From Chrysophaeum taylorii (Eukaryota; Sar; Pelagophyceae; Pelagomonadales; Pelagomonadaceae), in assembly GCA_029834535.1 (NCBI GenBank), contig JAQMWT010000040.1, positions 1-64,000 on the forward strand: DNA of 64,000 nucleotides, written 5' to 3'. This document shows positions 19,088 to 28,361 of this stretch, piece by piece (the first letter of the stretch is position 1; the number at the start of each line of letters is the position of its first letter). A model generated the notes under the pieces. It saw only the letters and a program-made list of their open reading frames with translations, made no database searches and had not been told where the DNA came from. The position numbers and the translations under genes are program-made.

Positions 19088-20254
19088 ATGGTAATAAACG
19101 GGGTCTTCGTTGTCGTTACCACGTTGGTCGCCGTCGCGTACGCCGGGATTCTCGTCCTGTTTGTCATGGAGACTCCGCAGCCGCAGCAGGTAATCGTGAT
19201 GGTGGGTGGACTCCAGCGCTCGGGAACGACTGTGGCGGCCGAGATGATGGTGGAGCTGCTTGGTGCGTCCGGGATGAGCGGTTCCAAGGCTCCAGAAGTG
19301 GCTCTCGAGCGCGTCAGAAAATGGCGCGGGGTGTCGGAGGGGTATTTTCGGGACGTCTTGGGCTCGGGGGGGCTCGAGGGAAAATTCGTCCAAAACGTGT
19401 ACCCTTACGCGTACTTTTTGAGCGACTGGAAGGGAAGCGCGGACGTCTTCGCGCCGCCGGTGCCCGGCGACGGCCGGCTGCTGTGGGAGGAGTGGCGCGT
19501 CTTTTGGGACGACGCGAACCCCGTGTTGGTGGAGAAGACCCCCGAGAATATCGCGATGACGCTTTATCTACAGCAGACTCTCGCGCCGAGGGAAACGGCT
19601 TTTCTGATCGTCCTTCGACACCCGCTCGCGTGGGCCCTCGCGATCGACAAGTGGCTCAAGAACAAGTGGAACCGCGACAAGACGGCGGCACTGAGGCCCG
19701 TGGGGGCCCGCGTCGCGATGTGGTGCGAGGTAGTCTCGCGCTTTTTCGGCGACGCGCCTCGCCTGCGACGAGCCGCCGCGTTCCACGCCGAGCACCTCGA
19801 CCGCGCGCCGCCCGCGCGCAGGCAACTCCTCCTGCTCCGACTTGCCTCGAGGATGGTGGGGCCCACCGACGACGGCCAAGTCGCGCAGCGTGCGACGATA
19901 TCTTCGGCTTTCAGGGGTTACGCGAAATCTAACCTCCAGTACGTCGCGTGTTGGTTGGACGGCGGCCGTATCGTAACGAAAAAGCGAAAACTCAAAACGT
20001 GTCAGAGGGAGGCGGCCAACGATGATAACGACATACTCCGCCGCCGCGAAGAACTCGCGGAGCTCCGCGCGGCGTTCGAGGGGAACGTGTCCGCCTTCGG
20101 CTACGCGTTTCCCGATTTTGCGGACATGCTGTGCGCGCCGCGGACGCGCCGGTGCCGCGCGCCCGACCATCTCACTCCTGCCTGGCTCCTCGTCGACCTC
20201 GGCCTTCGGCTGGACCTCGTGGCACCGAGGTATAGCCCCTATCTCGTCATGTAA
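19088..20254 (+). CDS. Sulfotransferase, type II membrane protein
   Basis: A 388-residue protein. The start is the ATG at 19088, because the frame further upstream opens only with TTG. Residues 2-27 are a single transmembrane anchor, giving Golgi-type topology. The PAPS 5'-phosphosulfate loop reads GGLQRSGTT (40-48) and the 3'-phosphate motif reads IVLRHPLAWALAIDKW (174-189), with EKTPENI (149-155) before it. These are the hallmarks of the sulfotransferase fold. A PxxEHL-like element near AEHLDRAPPARRQLLLLRL (about 236-254) would be the acceptor-side helix. The acceptor is unknown. The length is typical for Golgi carbohydrate or tyrosyl-type enzymes. Confidence 0.82.
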   Translation: MVINGVFVVVTTLVAVAYAGILVLFVMETPQPQQVIVMVGGLQRSGTTVAAEMMVELLGASGMSGSKAPEVALERVRKWRGVSEGYFRDVLGSGGLEGKFVQNVYPYAYFLSDWKGSADVFAPPVPGDGRLLWEEWRVFWDDANPVLVEKTPENIAMTLYLQQTLAPRETAFLIVLRHPLAWALAIDKWLKNKWNRDKTAALRPVGARVAMWCEVVSRFFGDAPRLRRAAAFHAEHLDRAPPARRQLLLLRLASRMVGPTDDGQVAQRATISSAFRGYAKSNLQYVACWLDGGRIVTKKRKLKTCQREAANDDNDILRRREELAELRAAFEGNVSAFGYAFPDFADMLCAPRTRRCRAPDHLTPAWLLVDLGLRLDLVAPRYSPYLVM

Positions 20255-20332
20255 TTAAATATAAATAACACGCTGGCGCCCGGGCGTCGTCGTGGTGTGG
20301 ACTGTAACATGCATGGCATCATCGTCTCCCTC

Positions 20333-21001
20333 TTATTCGGCGGCGGCGGGCGGCGGGAGCCGCGAGACGGCGTCTATCGCGAGCGGAAGACCGGCGAGGA
20401 TCGCCGCGAGGAGGGCGACGGGCACGAGGATGAATCCAAGGGGAGCCAAGTCCGACGAGTCGGTGAGGACGATGAGAGACTCGATGCCTGCCGAGCCAAG
20501 GGCGGCGACCGCGTAGACGGACGGCGGTACCTTGAGGGCGGCGCCGAGGGCGGGGATGAGGACGGGCGCGGGCTCGACCAGGAGGTAGCCCGTCAAGATC
20601 ACGACGAGAGGCAAGTTCTTGGCGACGAACTTGAGGAGGCCGGACTTCTCGATGACGGGCAAGAGCTTCTCGATATCGCTGAGCGAGAGGCCGAGATCGT
20701 CGAGCGCGCCCAGGAGGCCTGCCTCGGTCGTCTTCGAAAGAAGTTTCTTCGACTGGACTTCCTGGAAGAGCGGGTACGGCGTGCCCTCGAGGACTGTCGC
20801 CGTCGGTTTGTAGCTGGCGATAAATTCAGTCTTGAGTCTGCGCTCCCCCAACACCTCAATGGGCGTGTTCTTGGATTGGTCTTCGGCAAAATCGAACCCA
20901 AAGTTTTCCATCGTGATAGTTCGGGTGCGCGAAAACCGAAGAGGGCTCGTCGTGATGAGCGCCTGCGCCACCGACGCAAACAACACCACCATCGCCATCA
21001 T
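20333..21001 (-). CDS. DUF1118 / RIQ-like thylakoid membrane protein
   Basis: A 222-residue plastid protein. The leader MMAMVVLFASVAQALIT is hydrophobic and is followed by an Arg/Ser/Thr-rich stretch, like the bipartite presequence of a complex plastid. The core KLLSKTTEAGLLGALDDLGL and SLSDIEKLLPVIEKSGLL reproduces the repeated 'LLSKAEKAGLL...SLSxIEKLGLLSKAE' pattern of DUF1118. Three hydrophobic segments follow (about 125-145, 150-170 and 185-207). Plant members (RIQ1/RIQ2) affect grana stacking and non-photochemical quenching. Whether the algal homologue does so is inference. It is head-to-head with the TSP3 membrane protein across 77 bp. Confidence 0.75.
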   Translation of the reverse strand: MMAMVVLFASVAQALITTSPLRFSRTRTITMENFGFDFAEDQSKNTPIEVLGERRLKTEFIASYKPTATVLEGTPYPLFQEVQSKKLLSKTTEAGLLGALDDLGLSLSDIEKLLPVIEKSGLLKFVAKNLPLVVILTGYLLVEPAPVLIPALGAALKVPPSVYAVAALGSAGIESLIVLTDSSDLAPLGFILVPVALLAAILAGLPLAIDAVSRLPPPAAAE

Positions 21002-21078
21002 CGTCCTTGAAGAGCGACGCGGATCTACGTATGTGATGAGGGTAAGGAGGAGTATATCCTCGTGCGAAGATTCTGGAC

Positions 21079-22068
21079 ATGCGTCGCGTGACGCTGTCGT
21101 TGACCAAGAACAACCGTCTCCCCGAAGGAAAGAGCCACGAGGACCCGACCGCGGCGGCGATGCGGCTGGATCTCGAACGGCTCGACTCGCGCGTCAGGTC
21201 TGCGCTCGCCGAGCACCAAGCCCGCGTCGAAGGGCTGATCGAGAAGCGAATCGTCGCAGCGACCACCGTGCGCGCCGTCCCGTTGGACGAACCCGTGTCG
21301 ACGCAGCGACTCGCGATCGCGCTGGGGGTCATCGCTGTGATCGCGAGCGTCCTCGCGTCGATGGCGTCGACTGTCGCGAGCCACTACCTCCTACGACGCC
21401 AGGTTTATCGCGCCGAAGTCCGTCTTCGCGAGTACCTTCGACCCAACCACGTCTGGCACGTCGAGCCGCGAGCGGATAAAGGAGGCCTCGACACCGACGG
21501 CGACGGCGTGCGCGATGCCGACGATTTTTGCGACGATTCTGGCTCGGCCTTCGTAAGCGGAAGGGCTACCGACTTCGACGGCGACGGCTGCGCCGACAGC
21601 ACGCTCGACGACCTCGACCGCGACAACGACGGGATCAAGGACGACCTCGACCAGTGCCAGACCTCCGCCAATCCCCGCTTCGAGTCCAACATTAACACCG
21701 ATTTCGACGGCGACGGCTGTCAGGACGGTTACGAGGACGACGACGACGATGCCGACGGCGTCCTCAACCCCCGCGACTTGTGCCCCCACACCAAACCAGG
21801 CGCCCGCGACGTCGACGCCTCGGGCTGCTCGTCCGACCAGCGCGACTTCAACTACGCCAGAGACCGCCACGAGATCGCCACCCGCTTCTTCCTCACGAGC
21901 TTCGAGGCCTTCGCCGGTGCGATCTTTGGCGCCCTCCTCACCTACTTCGGGAGCGCGATCAACCACCCGACCACGACCAACCTCATCCGCCGCGCCTTCT
22001 CCGGGCGACGACCAATCGGCGAACTGGCCACACAAGACGCGATGATGCTGGCGCCCTCCACCTCCTGA
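21079..22068 (+). CDS. Membrane protein with thrombospondin type 3 repeats
   Basis: A 329-residue protein. Residues 1-75 are charged and helical, with a first transmembrane helix at about 78-100. Residues 137-250 hold Asp-rich calcium-binding repeats of the thrombospondin type 3 kind (LDTDGDGVRDADDFCDD, TDFDGDGCADSTLDDLDRDNDGIKDD, TDFDGDGCQDG) with paired cysteines. A second hydrophobic helix is at about 273-296. The TSP3 block therefore sits between two membrane spans, presumably in the lumen or outside the cell. Role unknown; calcium-dependent structural or adhesion use is inferred. Confidence 0.75.
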   Translation: MRRVTLSLTKNNRLPEGKSHEDPTAAAMRLDLERLDSRVRSALAEHQARVEGLIEKRIVAATTVRAVPLDEPVSTQRLAIALGVIAVIASVLASMASTVASHYLLRRQVYRAEVRLREYLRPNHVWHVEPRADKGGLDTDGDGVRDADDFCDDSGSAFVSGRATDFDGDGCADSTLDDLDRDNDGIKDDLDQCQTSANPRFESNINTDFDGDGCQDGYEDDDDDADGVLNPRDLCPHTKPGARDVDASGCSSDQRDFNYARDRHEIATRFFLTSFEAFAGAIFGALLTYFGSAINHPTTTNLIRRAFSGRRPIGELATQDAMMLAPSTS

Positions 22069-22255
22069 CTCTGTCGCCTTGTGTTTGTTTGTTTGTTTGT
22101 CTCTGTGTGTGTTTTGGGTTTAGCTCTGTCGGGGAAATTAATTGGGTGGATGCGCCGTGATTTGAGTGAGTAGTACCCCCTCCTTCTTTTGCGCAGTCCT
22201 AGACTACCCCCCCCCCCCGGTTAGTTTGAGAGGGGGTTAGCGTTATTAGTCATAT

Positions 22256-22768
22256 ATGTTCTTGCTTGCGCTCCCCGTCGTCGTCTCGATCGGCCTCACC
22301 GCCGTCCCGCGGCGCGCGCTCCTTCCGGCGCTGGGCATCGCGGTTGGGGGTCCCGCGAAAGCAGTCCAGCTGTCGAACGCCGAGGTCGCGGACATAGTCA
22401 CGGCGGACGTCGTCGAGCGCCAGTTCCTCGCGACTGCCGACTTCACACGAAGTCTCTTCGACGAGTCGGCCACCTTCACCGACGAGATCGACACCTACTC
22501 GCTGCCAGAATTCGTCCGTGGCACCAAGAAGCTCTTCGACGGGTCGAGGAGCCGGGTCGAGCTCACGTCCCCAGTAGTTGTCGACGACGAACAAGCCTCC
22601 TTTCGCTTCCAGGAAACCCTCTGCTTCAACCTCCCGATCCTCAAGCCCATCGTCTCGCTCTCCGGTAAGGTGGTCCTAACGCGTGACCCCGCTACCGGGC
22701 TCTTCACGAAGTACCGGGAGTACTGGGACCAGTCCCCCACGGAGGTCGTCCTCTCGGCGCGCCTCTAA
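22256..22768 (+). CDS. SnoaL/NTF2-like plastid-lumen type protein
   Basis: A 170-residue protein with a leader (MFLLALPVVVSIGL...) and a second Ala-rich hydrophobic segment (RALLPALGIAVGGPAKAVQL), resembling a twin signal for the thylakoid lumen. The mature part has DVVERQFLATADFTRSLFDE, ATFTDEIDTYSLPEFVRGTK, a strand with FRFQETLCFNLP, and YREYWDQSP near the C-terminus. These are the usual landmarks of the small alpha+beta-barrel SnoaL/NTF2-like proteins conserved in plant and algal plastids. No catalytic residues can be assigned. It converges on the next minus-strand gene with only 26 bp between the stops. Confidence 0.75.
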   Translation: MFLLALPVVVSIGLTAVPRRALLPALGIAVGGPAKAVQLSNAEVADIVTADVVERQFLATADFTRSLFDESATFTDEIDTYSLPEFVRGTKKLFDGSRSRVELTSPVVVDDEQASFRFQETLCFNLPILKPIVSLSGKVVLTRDPATGLFTKYREYWDQSPTEVVLSARL

Positions 22769-22794
22769 CAAACATACATACCTACGAGCTCAGG

Positions 22795-23670
22795 TCAGGT
22801 CAACCGAGGCTGCTGCGGCGGGAAAACCTGCGCCTCCCCTTCTTCTTCTTCTTCTTCTTCCCGTAAGAGAGGGTCGACGCGGGCGCGGACGGTCGTCAAG
22901 ACACGCGAGAGGACAGCGAGGGTCTCAGCGCGGAGTGTTTCGAGCTGGGCATCGTCGAGAGCCTCGGCAACCTGGCGCAGCAGCCGAAGGCTTGTCGAGG
23001 GGTCGCTGGAATCGAGCGCCTCGCGCACCGGCCGGAAGAGCTGGCTGGCGTAGAGCGCCCTCCCGGCGTAGACAACGGCGTCGTCGAGGCCAAGCGCCGC
23101 GAGCGCGGCGACGTCGACAAGGACGCGACCAACAATCGGCCATTCGAGCGACTCGCCGAGTACCAAGGCCTCGACCGCAGTCAGCAAAGGGTCGCCCGGC
23201 GCCAGCAACGACCTCGAGAGGTCAAGGATGTCGGCCGCGAGCGCCGTCTCGTCGGCGTCGAGCGGCGGTGCTGCCAGATCAACGAGGCGCTCGGCCTCGA
23301 CGAGCCGCGGGGGAGTCGTCGGCAACGGAACGCGCAGCGGCGGCAACGGCAGCTCGCTCGCCCGTTTGAACGCGAGCCGCGCGTTCCGCCGCCCTACGAC
23401 ATCCAGCGCGCCCTCGGCCTCGTCCACCATCACGCGCCGGAGCGTCGCGCCGCGATCGCTTAGCACGAACTTGGCGAGTTTTGTGAGCCCGACGCGCGTG
23501 TCATCTTCCTCGAGTTTCTGCGACGCCAGCGCCGTCGTCAGCAACACCACGAGCCGCCGCGGGTTCAATACTCTCCGCTCGCCTTCGCCGCCGCTCCACA
23601 ACCTTCGAGGAGGTCCAGGACGGTGGACCACCGCCGACAGCGAGAACAACAACAACGCTGGTCGACGCAT
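22795..23670 (-). CDS. Uncharacterised plastid-type protein
   Basis: A 291-residue protein with an ATG start and an intact frame. A hydrophobic N-terminus (ALLLFSLSAVV) suggests targeting. Residues 50-110 (KLAKFVLSDRGATLRRVMVD) faintly resemble the helical tail that follows the kinase domain in ABC1K/UbiB proteins, but no kinase motif is present, so I do not assign that family. The rest is Leu/Ala-rich helix. A run of Glu encoded by CTT repeats (22842-22859) precedes the C-terminus. Confidence 0.6.
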   Translation of the reverse strand: MRRPALLLFSLSAVVHRPGPPRRLWSGGEGERRVLNPRRLVVLLTTALASQKLEEDDTRVGLTKLAKFVLSDRGATLRRVMVDEAEGALDVVGRRNARLAFKRASELPLPPLRVPLPTTPPRLVEAERLVDLAAPPLDADETALAADILDLSRSLLAPGDPLLTAVEALVLGESLEWPIVGRVLVDVAALAALGLDDAVVYAGRALYASQLFRPVREALDSSDPSTSLRLLRQVAEALDDAQLETLRAETLAVLSRVLTTVRARVDPLLREEEEEEEGEAQVFPPQQPRLT

Positions 23671-23762
23671 CGATTTCCTTAAACCCTGTGTTCAAGGGTA
23701 AGTAAGAAGCACCTCATCATGAACGCTTCGTCGTCCTCGTCACGCCGATCCCTTTATAAATG

Positions 23763-24845
23763 AAACAAGTGCAGGCCAGTAAGTTCACCTAGTCCCAATC
23801 TCTAACCCCAGTAAGTTCGACGAAAACCCACTCGTGCTCACACCCACACACCCCACTCTCCTTTGAGCTCGTCGCTCTCACCCCCGCCAATCCAAGCTGC
23901 TTTGATCCGCACGCGCCGCCAACCCTTGAGTTTACTCTAAACACCCCAGTAAGTTCATCTGGTCCCAGTTAGTTCACCTGGTCACAGCTCACCTAGTCCC
24001 AATCTCTAACCCCAGTAAGTTCACCTGGTCCCAGTAAGTTAACCTATAGTGCGCGTGTAGACGCCGGGAGGGGGCTTATCGGTATTGCGCAGCACGTGTG
24101 AGGTAGGGTGGAGTCGTCGACCCAGAAGAGGATATCCTCGGGGTTGCCGATCGACAGAGAGCCACGTAGAGCTGGACGTGGCAGAAGACGGGCTTCGCCA
24201 AGAGGACGCCGACCTCGCGGGGCGTCTGGCCCTGGCTCTTGTCGATCGTTTGGCGTCGGCGGGCCTTAAGGGATACAGGTTGGAGGAGCCTCGGCGACAC
24301 CACACGATCAATCATGTATCTGGTACCGTTGCAGTGGCCGTGCGACGGGTCGAGGTTGCGAAGACTTTAAGCTCGCGATCAAAGTCAGCATGCCGTTGGT
24401 TGTCAGAGAGTTGAAAACTCTACTGTAAAGAGCGAGGCGTCGTCTACCGACCCAACCTAGTCGGCCGAAAAGAACTCCGACGCCTCGTCTCCGGGAAAAA
24501 AAGGCCGCGGTCATGCGCGCGTTGTCAGCATCGACAACATCTTTTCGACGGGGCGTGAGAATGGCGCGCTGAAAGAGCCGCCGCGGGTCGTGGAAATAGT
24601 CTGCGAGGTCGCCGTAGACGGCTTGGAGGATCAATGTCTGGCTTGCGCGTCTACCTGATCCTTACTCTCGGGCCTACCTGATCCTTACCCTAAATCGAGG
24701 GCCCGTCAGGCACATCCCTCACACCCCACAAACCCACCCACATCCTTCATGCTCCCCACACACACCCCCCCCTCTTAGCAGTCGACATTTAAAGACAGAC
24801 AAACAGACAAACAAACAAACAGACAAACATCTGTCGATTAGTAGT
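23763..24845 (-). mobile_element. Helitron-like relic, copy C (1.08 kb)
   Basis: The same borders as copy B (AAACAAGTGCAGGCC ... CTGTCGATTAGTAGT) and largely collinear with it. The differences are a longer helicase remnant, an extra GGGCCTACCTGATCCTTAC duplication near 24670, and only one CTCTTAGCAGTCGACATTTAAAG block. It sits between two host genes with no rearrangement visible at its edges. Confidence 0.78.
24076..24634 (-). pseudogene. Helitron helicase C-terminal remnant (copy C)
   Basis: The best preserved helicase piece. The motifs, in order, are DPRRLFQRAILTPRRKDVVD; then, in a second frame, NLDPSHGHCNGTRYMIDRV (the 'NLDP..GLCNGTRL' block); then TIDKSQGQTPREVGVL; then CHVQLYVALCR, corresponding to GQLYVALSR. 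This order is diagnostic of the Pif1-type helicase of Helitron RepHel proteins. About half of the helicase and the whole Rep domain are missing. Confidence 0.8.
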
Positions 24846-26086
24846 TAAGAAGAAACAAGCGGAGATTCATTCGGGCTGCTGGATTTCCCATCTGCACATG
24901 CCGTCGTCTTCTTCTTGGCATGCGGCTGGAGACAACTATATGTAAATTCTGGAACACATCTTGAAGCGACGACGCTCGGCGACACAGAGCGGGCTCCTGA
25001 GAGAGTCTGAGGCGCTTGCCTGAGCGCGGCGGAATGGTCCTCGACATTGCGGACATTCATTACCGAGGAGTATCGCGATGCCAAATGGCGGAGTGTCTGA
25101 GCCTCGCAGGCATTGGTGACCCTACGCAACCAGTCATTATTCGCGCGTACGAGACAAGACCGATGGCGGATCAGCGCTTCGAACAACCGGACGAGAATCC
25201 CAACCGTCACGGCGAGAGGGCAGCGGCGATTGGCGTATTCCCCTCGAAGCTCGCGTGGTTCATCGCGGCGCCGTCCTCGACTAATTGTCACGAGAGCTTC
25301 GTGTGGCTGTTGCGGATTGCGGCTCCAAGCATCGCTCGTAGCCTGATTTTCCACATCTGCGCCGTGCTATCGATAGGCCCTCTCTTTCGCGGCAATTTGT
25401 GGGACGAAGCCTCCCGTAGATAGACAGACGTCTGCGTCGCGCTCGAGCAACCGGCGTACGACGCCGATGTGACAGGGGACACGATGTGGACGTGGCCGTT
25501 CTGACTCCGATGAAAAGTGGCGACGCTCCATTACAACGACTATCGCGGAGTTTTGCAAATGGCGATATCTAACTGACCCTCCTGGATAGATAAATAAAAG
25601 GCGCGGCAAGGCACCGTTGTCTGTGGCTTTGTTATAAGACGTCGACGCCGTGAGACGATGCGCAGCACGACGTAGCCGTTCTGGCTCGCGATACAACAAT
25701 GTGGCCAAGGCACACCATTGTTCGTGACCCTCGTTCAAGCGACGCGCAGCTTTGTTAAGACCTAACCTTTCTGGCTTGCGATGAACAGACATCGTCACGT
25801 ATGGCTTGGCGGACGTCACGATCGAGCAGATGGTGCGCGACTTCCTGGCTCGGGATGTGAAGCCGTGAGATCTGAGGCACCGCGTGTGTGGTTGAAGTTC
25901 GAACTGTGCAAGAGCAGGGGGCACAAAAAGTAAGGGTCTTCAACTTGTAGTACTAAATATTTGTACGCAAAAGTCGAGTGACGTGGCCGTGAGGCGTTAG
26001 GGTCCACTCGTCCCTTTTTTTGACGAAGAGTAGTAGTAATAACTGTTGTCACCACCATCAGTCGAACCAGGCGCGAAAAAGTAGTG
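24846..26086. other. No supportable gene; weak degenerate repeats
   Basis: Two long minus-strand frames (24845-25354 and 25367-25924) have no recognisable domain and look like chance frames. A word like CCGTTCTGGCTCGCGATG recurs at about 25497, 25677, 25767 and 25842, hinting at a decayed repeat. This is the 5' flank of the next gene. Confidence 0.35.
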
Positions 26087-26773
26087 ATGGTGTGCTTGAC
26101 ACTCTCGCGCTTCGAGACGACCGTCCATGAGGTGTTGCGCAAAAGCGTTCTCGAGATCAAGGTGGCCCCGAGATCGTACTCGCCGCCATTCGAACGTGTT
26201 GACGCTTCCGTTGAGCAGCTTTTTCTTGACGATGGCATCAGGCTCAAGGAACGGACGTGCCGACTTATGGGCTGGAGCGCCGCGATGACGCGACGCGTCT
26301 TCGATGAATACAAAAAGTTTCTCACGCTCAAAGCAGCGGCTCACGACTGGAACTCGGACCTCCTCTGCGCGCCACCGCTCATCGACGAGATGTGGCGCCT
26401 CCACGTCTTGGACGCCCAAAACTACTCATCGGCGTGTCTCGACATCTTCGGCTGCATCATTCGGCCGGATCCTGACCTCGACCGGACCAAACAGCTAGTC
26501 CGCCGATTCGCAACGCTTGCCGCCGTCCGCGCCCGCTTCGCCGACGGTTTTGACTCGGTGATTTGGAGCTTTGGTTGGTGTCAGCAAAGCAACAACGACG
26601 TCTCCATTCCCCGCCGCCGCGACGATGATGACGCGGACTACCCCTCCCCCAAGCGCCGCCGCAGCGGCGGCGACGCTCTCCCAAACCAAGCCAACGATCG
26701 CGCCTCGCGGCTGGTCATCAACGAGCTCGCGTGCACTCCCCTTGATAGCATGCGCCTTCTCTTTAGTGGATAA
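26087..26773 (+). CDS. GRDP-like WHxHILD-type protein
   Basis: A 228-residue protein starting at the ATG at 26087 (the in-frame GTG just upstream is ignored). Its central block LLCAPPLIDEMWRLHVLDAQNY, then SSACLDIFGCII, matches the 'D..WH.HiLd...Y...C...fG..i.H' signature of the glycine-rich-domain-containing/DUF1399-like proteins common in algae and plants. The first His of the WHxH pair is replaced by Arg-Leu here. The C-terminal third has a basic stretch PSPKRRRSGG that could be a nuclear signal. Function unknown. Confidence 0.6.
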   Translation: MVCLTLSRFETTVHEVLRKSVLEIKVAPRSYSPPFERVDASVEQLFLDDGIRLKERTCRLMGWSAAMTRRVFDEYKKFLTLKAAAHDWNSDLLCAPPLIDEMWRLHVLDAQNYSSACLDIFGCIIRPDPDLDRTKQLVRRFATLAAVRARFADGFDSVIWSFGWCQQSNNDVSIPRRRDDDDADYPSPKRRRSGGDALPNQANDRASRLVINELACTPLDSMRLLFSG

Positions 26774-27039
26774 CAAATAATTAATAAAGATGGCATTTAA
26801 TAAAAAAATGAATGAACGAGAAAGCCCTTTGCGCCGCGACATCTGCTCTTGCTTGTGACGGATGATTTCGGGCTCGTCCTCGGAGGCACCAAACAAAAAT
26901 AACAGTAAACGCATTCGATCTCGAGCGCCTAGCGAGTGATAAATAGAAGAGGTGCGTGGCCACACCGCCGCAGGAAGACGAGCACCCTCCATCATCCTAT
27001 TATAGAAGGAGGAGCTCTCGCGTATGCGAAGAAAAGAAA

Positions 27040-28044
27040 TTATGATGGTGACTCGGCGTGCTTCTCTTCCCTCACGCCATCAAGAGCGCAGTCCGCATTC
27101 GCGACAGTGAGCGCGTCATCATCACCGTCGTCCTCGCGAGACGGCAAGACTGCCGGGTCGGCAGAGAAGCGTGGGGCATACGCGTCGATGCAGGCGTACA
27201 TCGTCTCGAGGGTGGATCTAAGGAGCGAGGTGGCGAGATTGTGGATGTTAGTCTCGAAGGTGGCTTGCGTAAGTGGCTGGGGAGGCGTGGGCAAGTCCCC
27301 CAAGTCGGTCGAGCGAAGCATGGTGATGATGTTTCCCCTCGGGGTGCCGTGGTTAGCCCAGGGGGCGTCGACGTCGAAGCCCGCGTCGAGGAAGGCCTTG
27401 AACGCAGCGGTCGCAAAGTCGCACCTCGATTTGACTTCGTCGACGAGGGCCTCGGTCGCATCGGTGACAAAATCCGCAAAATAGGCGAGGTGCGCGTTTG
27501 GCGAGAGCGTCCTGAGCACTAGGCGATCGAGGGCAGTCGCGCCGTCCCGGTCTCTCTCAGTCGGCGTCGGTCCCGCGGCAGCGAGCGCGAGGACTGAGTC
27601 GAGCTCTGGCCACTGCGTGTCGATCGCGTCGTGGAGCCAGGTCCGCGCACCCTGCTGGACCTTGGTGTCCGGGCTCGCCCCCAGCGTCAGGAGCGTTTTC
27701 GTCATTTCGACGGGTAGAGACAGCTCGCAAGGACGCCCCTTGCCCGTGAGCAAGTCGACCGCCCGACCCGCAGACCCGAGACCTGCGAGCACAAAGTCTT
27801 CGATCGCCTGCCGCGTGGCGGCGGCATCGGCCCACCCCGGCTCCATCGTGCGCTGCGACCTTTCGATTCGCGCGGCCGACAGCAGCGCGAGCTCACCGGG
27901 TGACGGCGGGGCGTACAAAGGCCCCCGCACCTCGGGGAGCTCTGATTTTGGGAGGGGTTCTGGGGGGGCGCTAATTTCCGGCTCCTCCTCGTCCGACGAC
28001 AATTCCAGCTTGTCCCACCTGCTGTAGTCAAACGCCCGCGCCAT
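27040..28044 (-). CDS. CDC37-type N-terminal motif / ankyrin-like protein
   Basis: A 334-residue protein. The ATG at 28044 is chosen, since the frame further upstream opens with GTG and the segment it would add is a simple-sequence artefact. The first residues MARAFDYSRWDKLELSSDEE copy the N-terminal 'DYSKWDKIELSDDE' signature of the Hsp90 co-chaperone CDC37, a motif also found at the head of some algal ankyrin/MYND proteins. The rest is not CDC37. Residues 100-280 contain ankyrin-like helix pairs (TLLTLGASPDT, DGATALDRLVLR, FKAFLDAGFDVDAPW). Binding to Hsp90 or another chaperone is inference. Confidence 0.6.
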   Translation of the reverse strand: MARAFDYSRWDKLELSSDEEEPEISAPPEPLPKSELPEVRGPLYAPPSPGELALLSAARIERSQRTMEPGWADAAATRQAIEDFVLAGLGSAGRAVDLLTGKGRPCELSLPVEMTKTLLTLGASPDTKVQQGARTWLHDAIDTQWPELDSVLALAAAGPTPTERDRDGATALDRLVLRTLSPNAHLAYFADFVTDATEALVDEVKSRCDFATAAFKAFLDAGFDVDAPWANHGTPRGNIITMLRSTDLGDLPTPPQPLTQATFETNIHNLATSLLRSTLETMYACIDAYAPRFSADPAVLPSREDDGDDDALTVANADCALDGVREEKHAESPS

Positions 28045-28213
28045 CAAACAAACAACACAAAAGAAAGAAAGAACTAAAGAAAGAAAGATAGGCACCACCA
28101 CCACCACCTTCTAGTGGTAAGTTTTGAGTTTCCCGAAACCATAAGAATGAGGTTCCCGAAAAAAATGGATAAAAATAATTACTAACGGCTTTCTTCTTCG
28201 TTCGACCACCATC

Positions 28214-28218
28214 CGGTG
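28214..28218. repeat. 5' target-site duplication of copia 1
   Basis: The sequence CGGTG directly precedes the left LTR and is repeated at 31954-31958 after the right LTR. Confidence 0.8.
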
Positions 28219-28314
28219 TGTGAGGAAGCTATGACACTTACCCCTGCACCACGTATCCAGTATCCTTACGTCTTTCTCTTATCGCTAGTCTAACGCCTCA
28301 TACCATCCGTAACA
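28219..28314 (+). repeat. Left LTR of copia 1
   Basis: Begins TGTGAGGAAGCTATGACACT and ends CCATCCGTAACA. It aligns end to end with 31851-31953. Confidence 0.92.
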
Positions 28315-28323
28315 TGGTAGCAG
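28315..28323 (+). other. Primer-binding site (initiator tRNA-Met)
   Basis: TGGTAGCAG immediately follows the left LTR. It is complementary to the 3' end CTGCTACCA of eukaryotic initiator tRNA-Met. Confidence 0.75.
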
Positions 28324-28361
28324 GTGTTCGTCAAGGTCTGAATACTGGGACATTTGTTCGT

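Noticed and set aside
22795-23670. 291-residue protein as an ABC1/UbiB kinase
   Set aside because: The resemblance is limited to a helical tail. No ATP-binding or catalytic motif is present.
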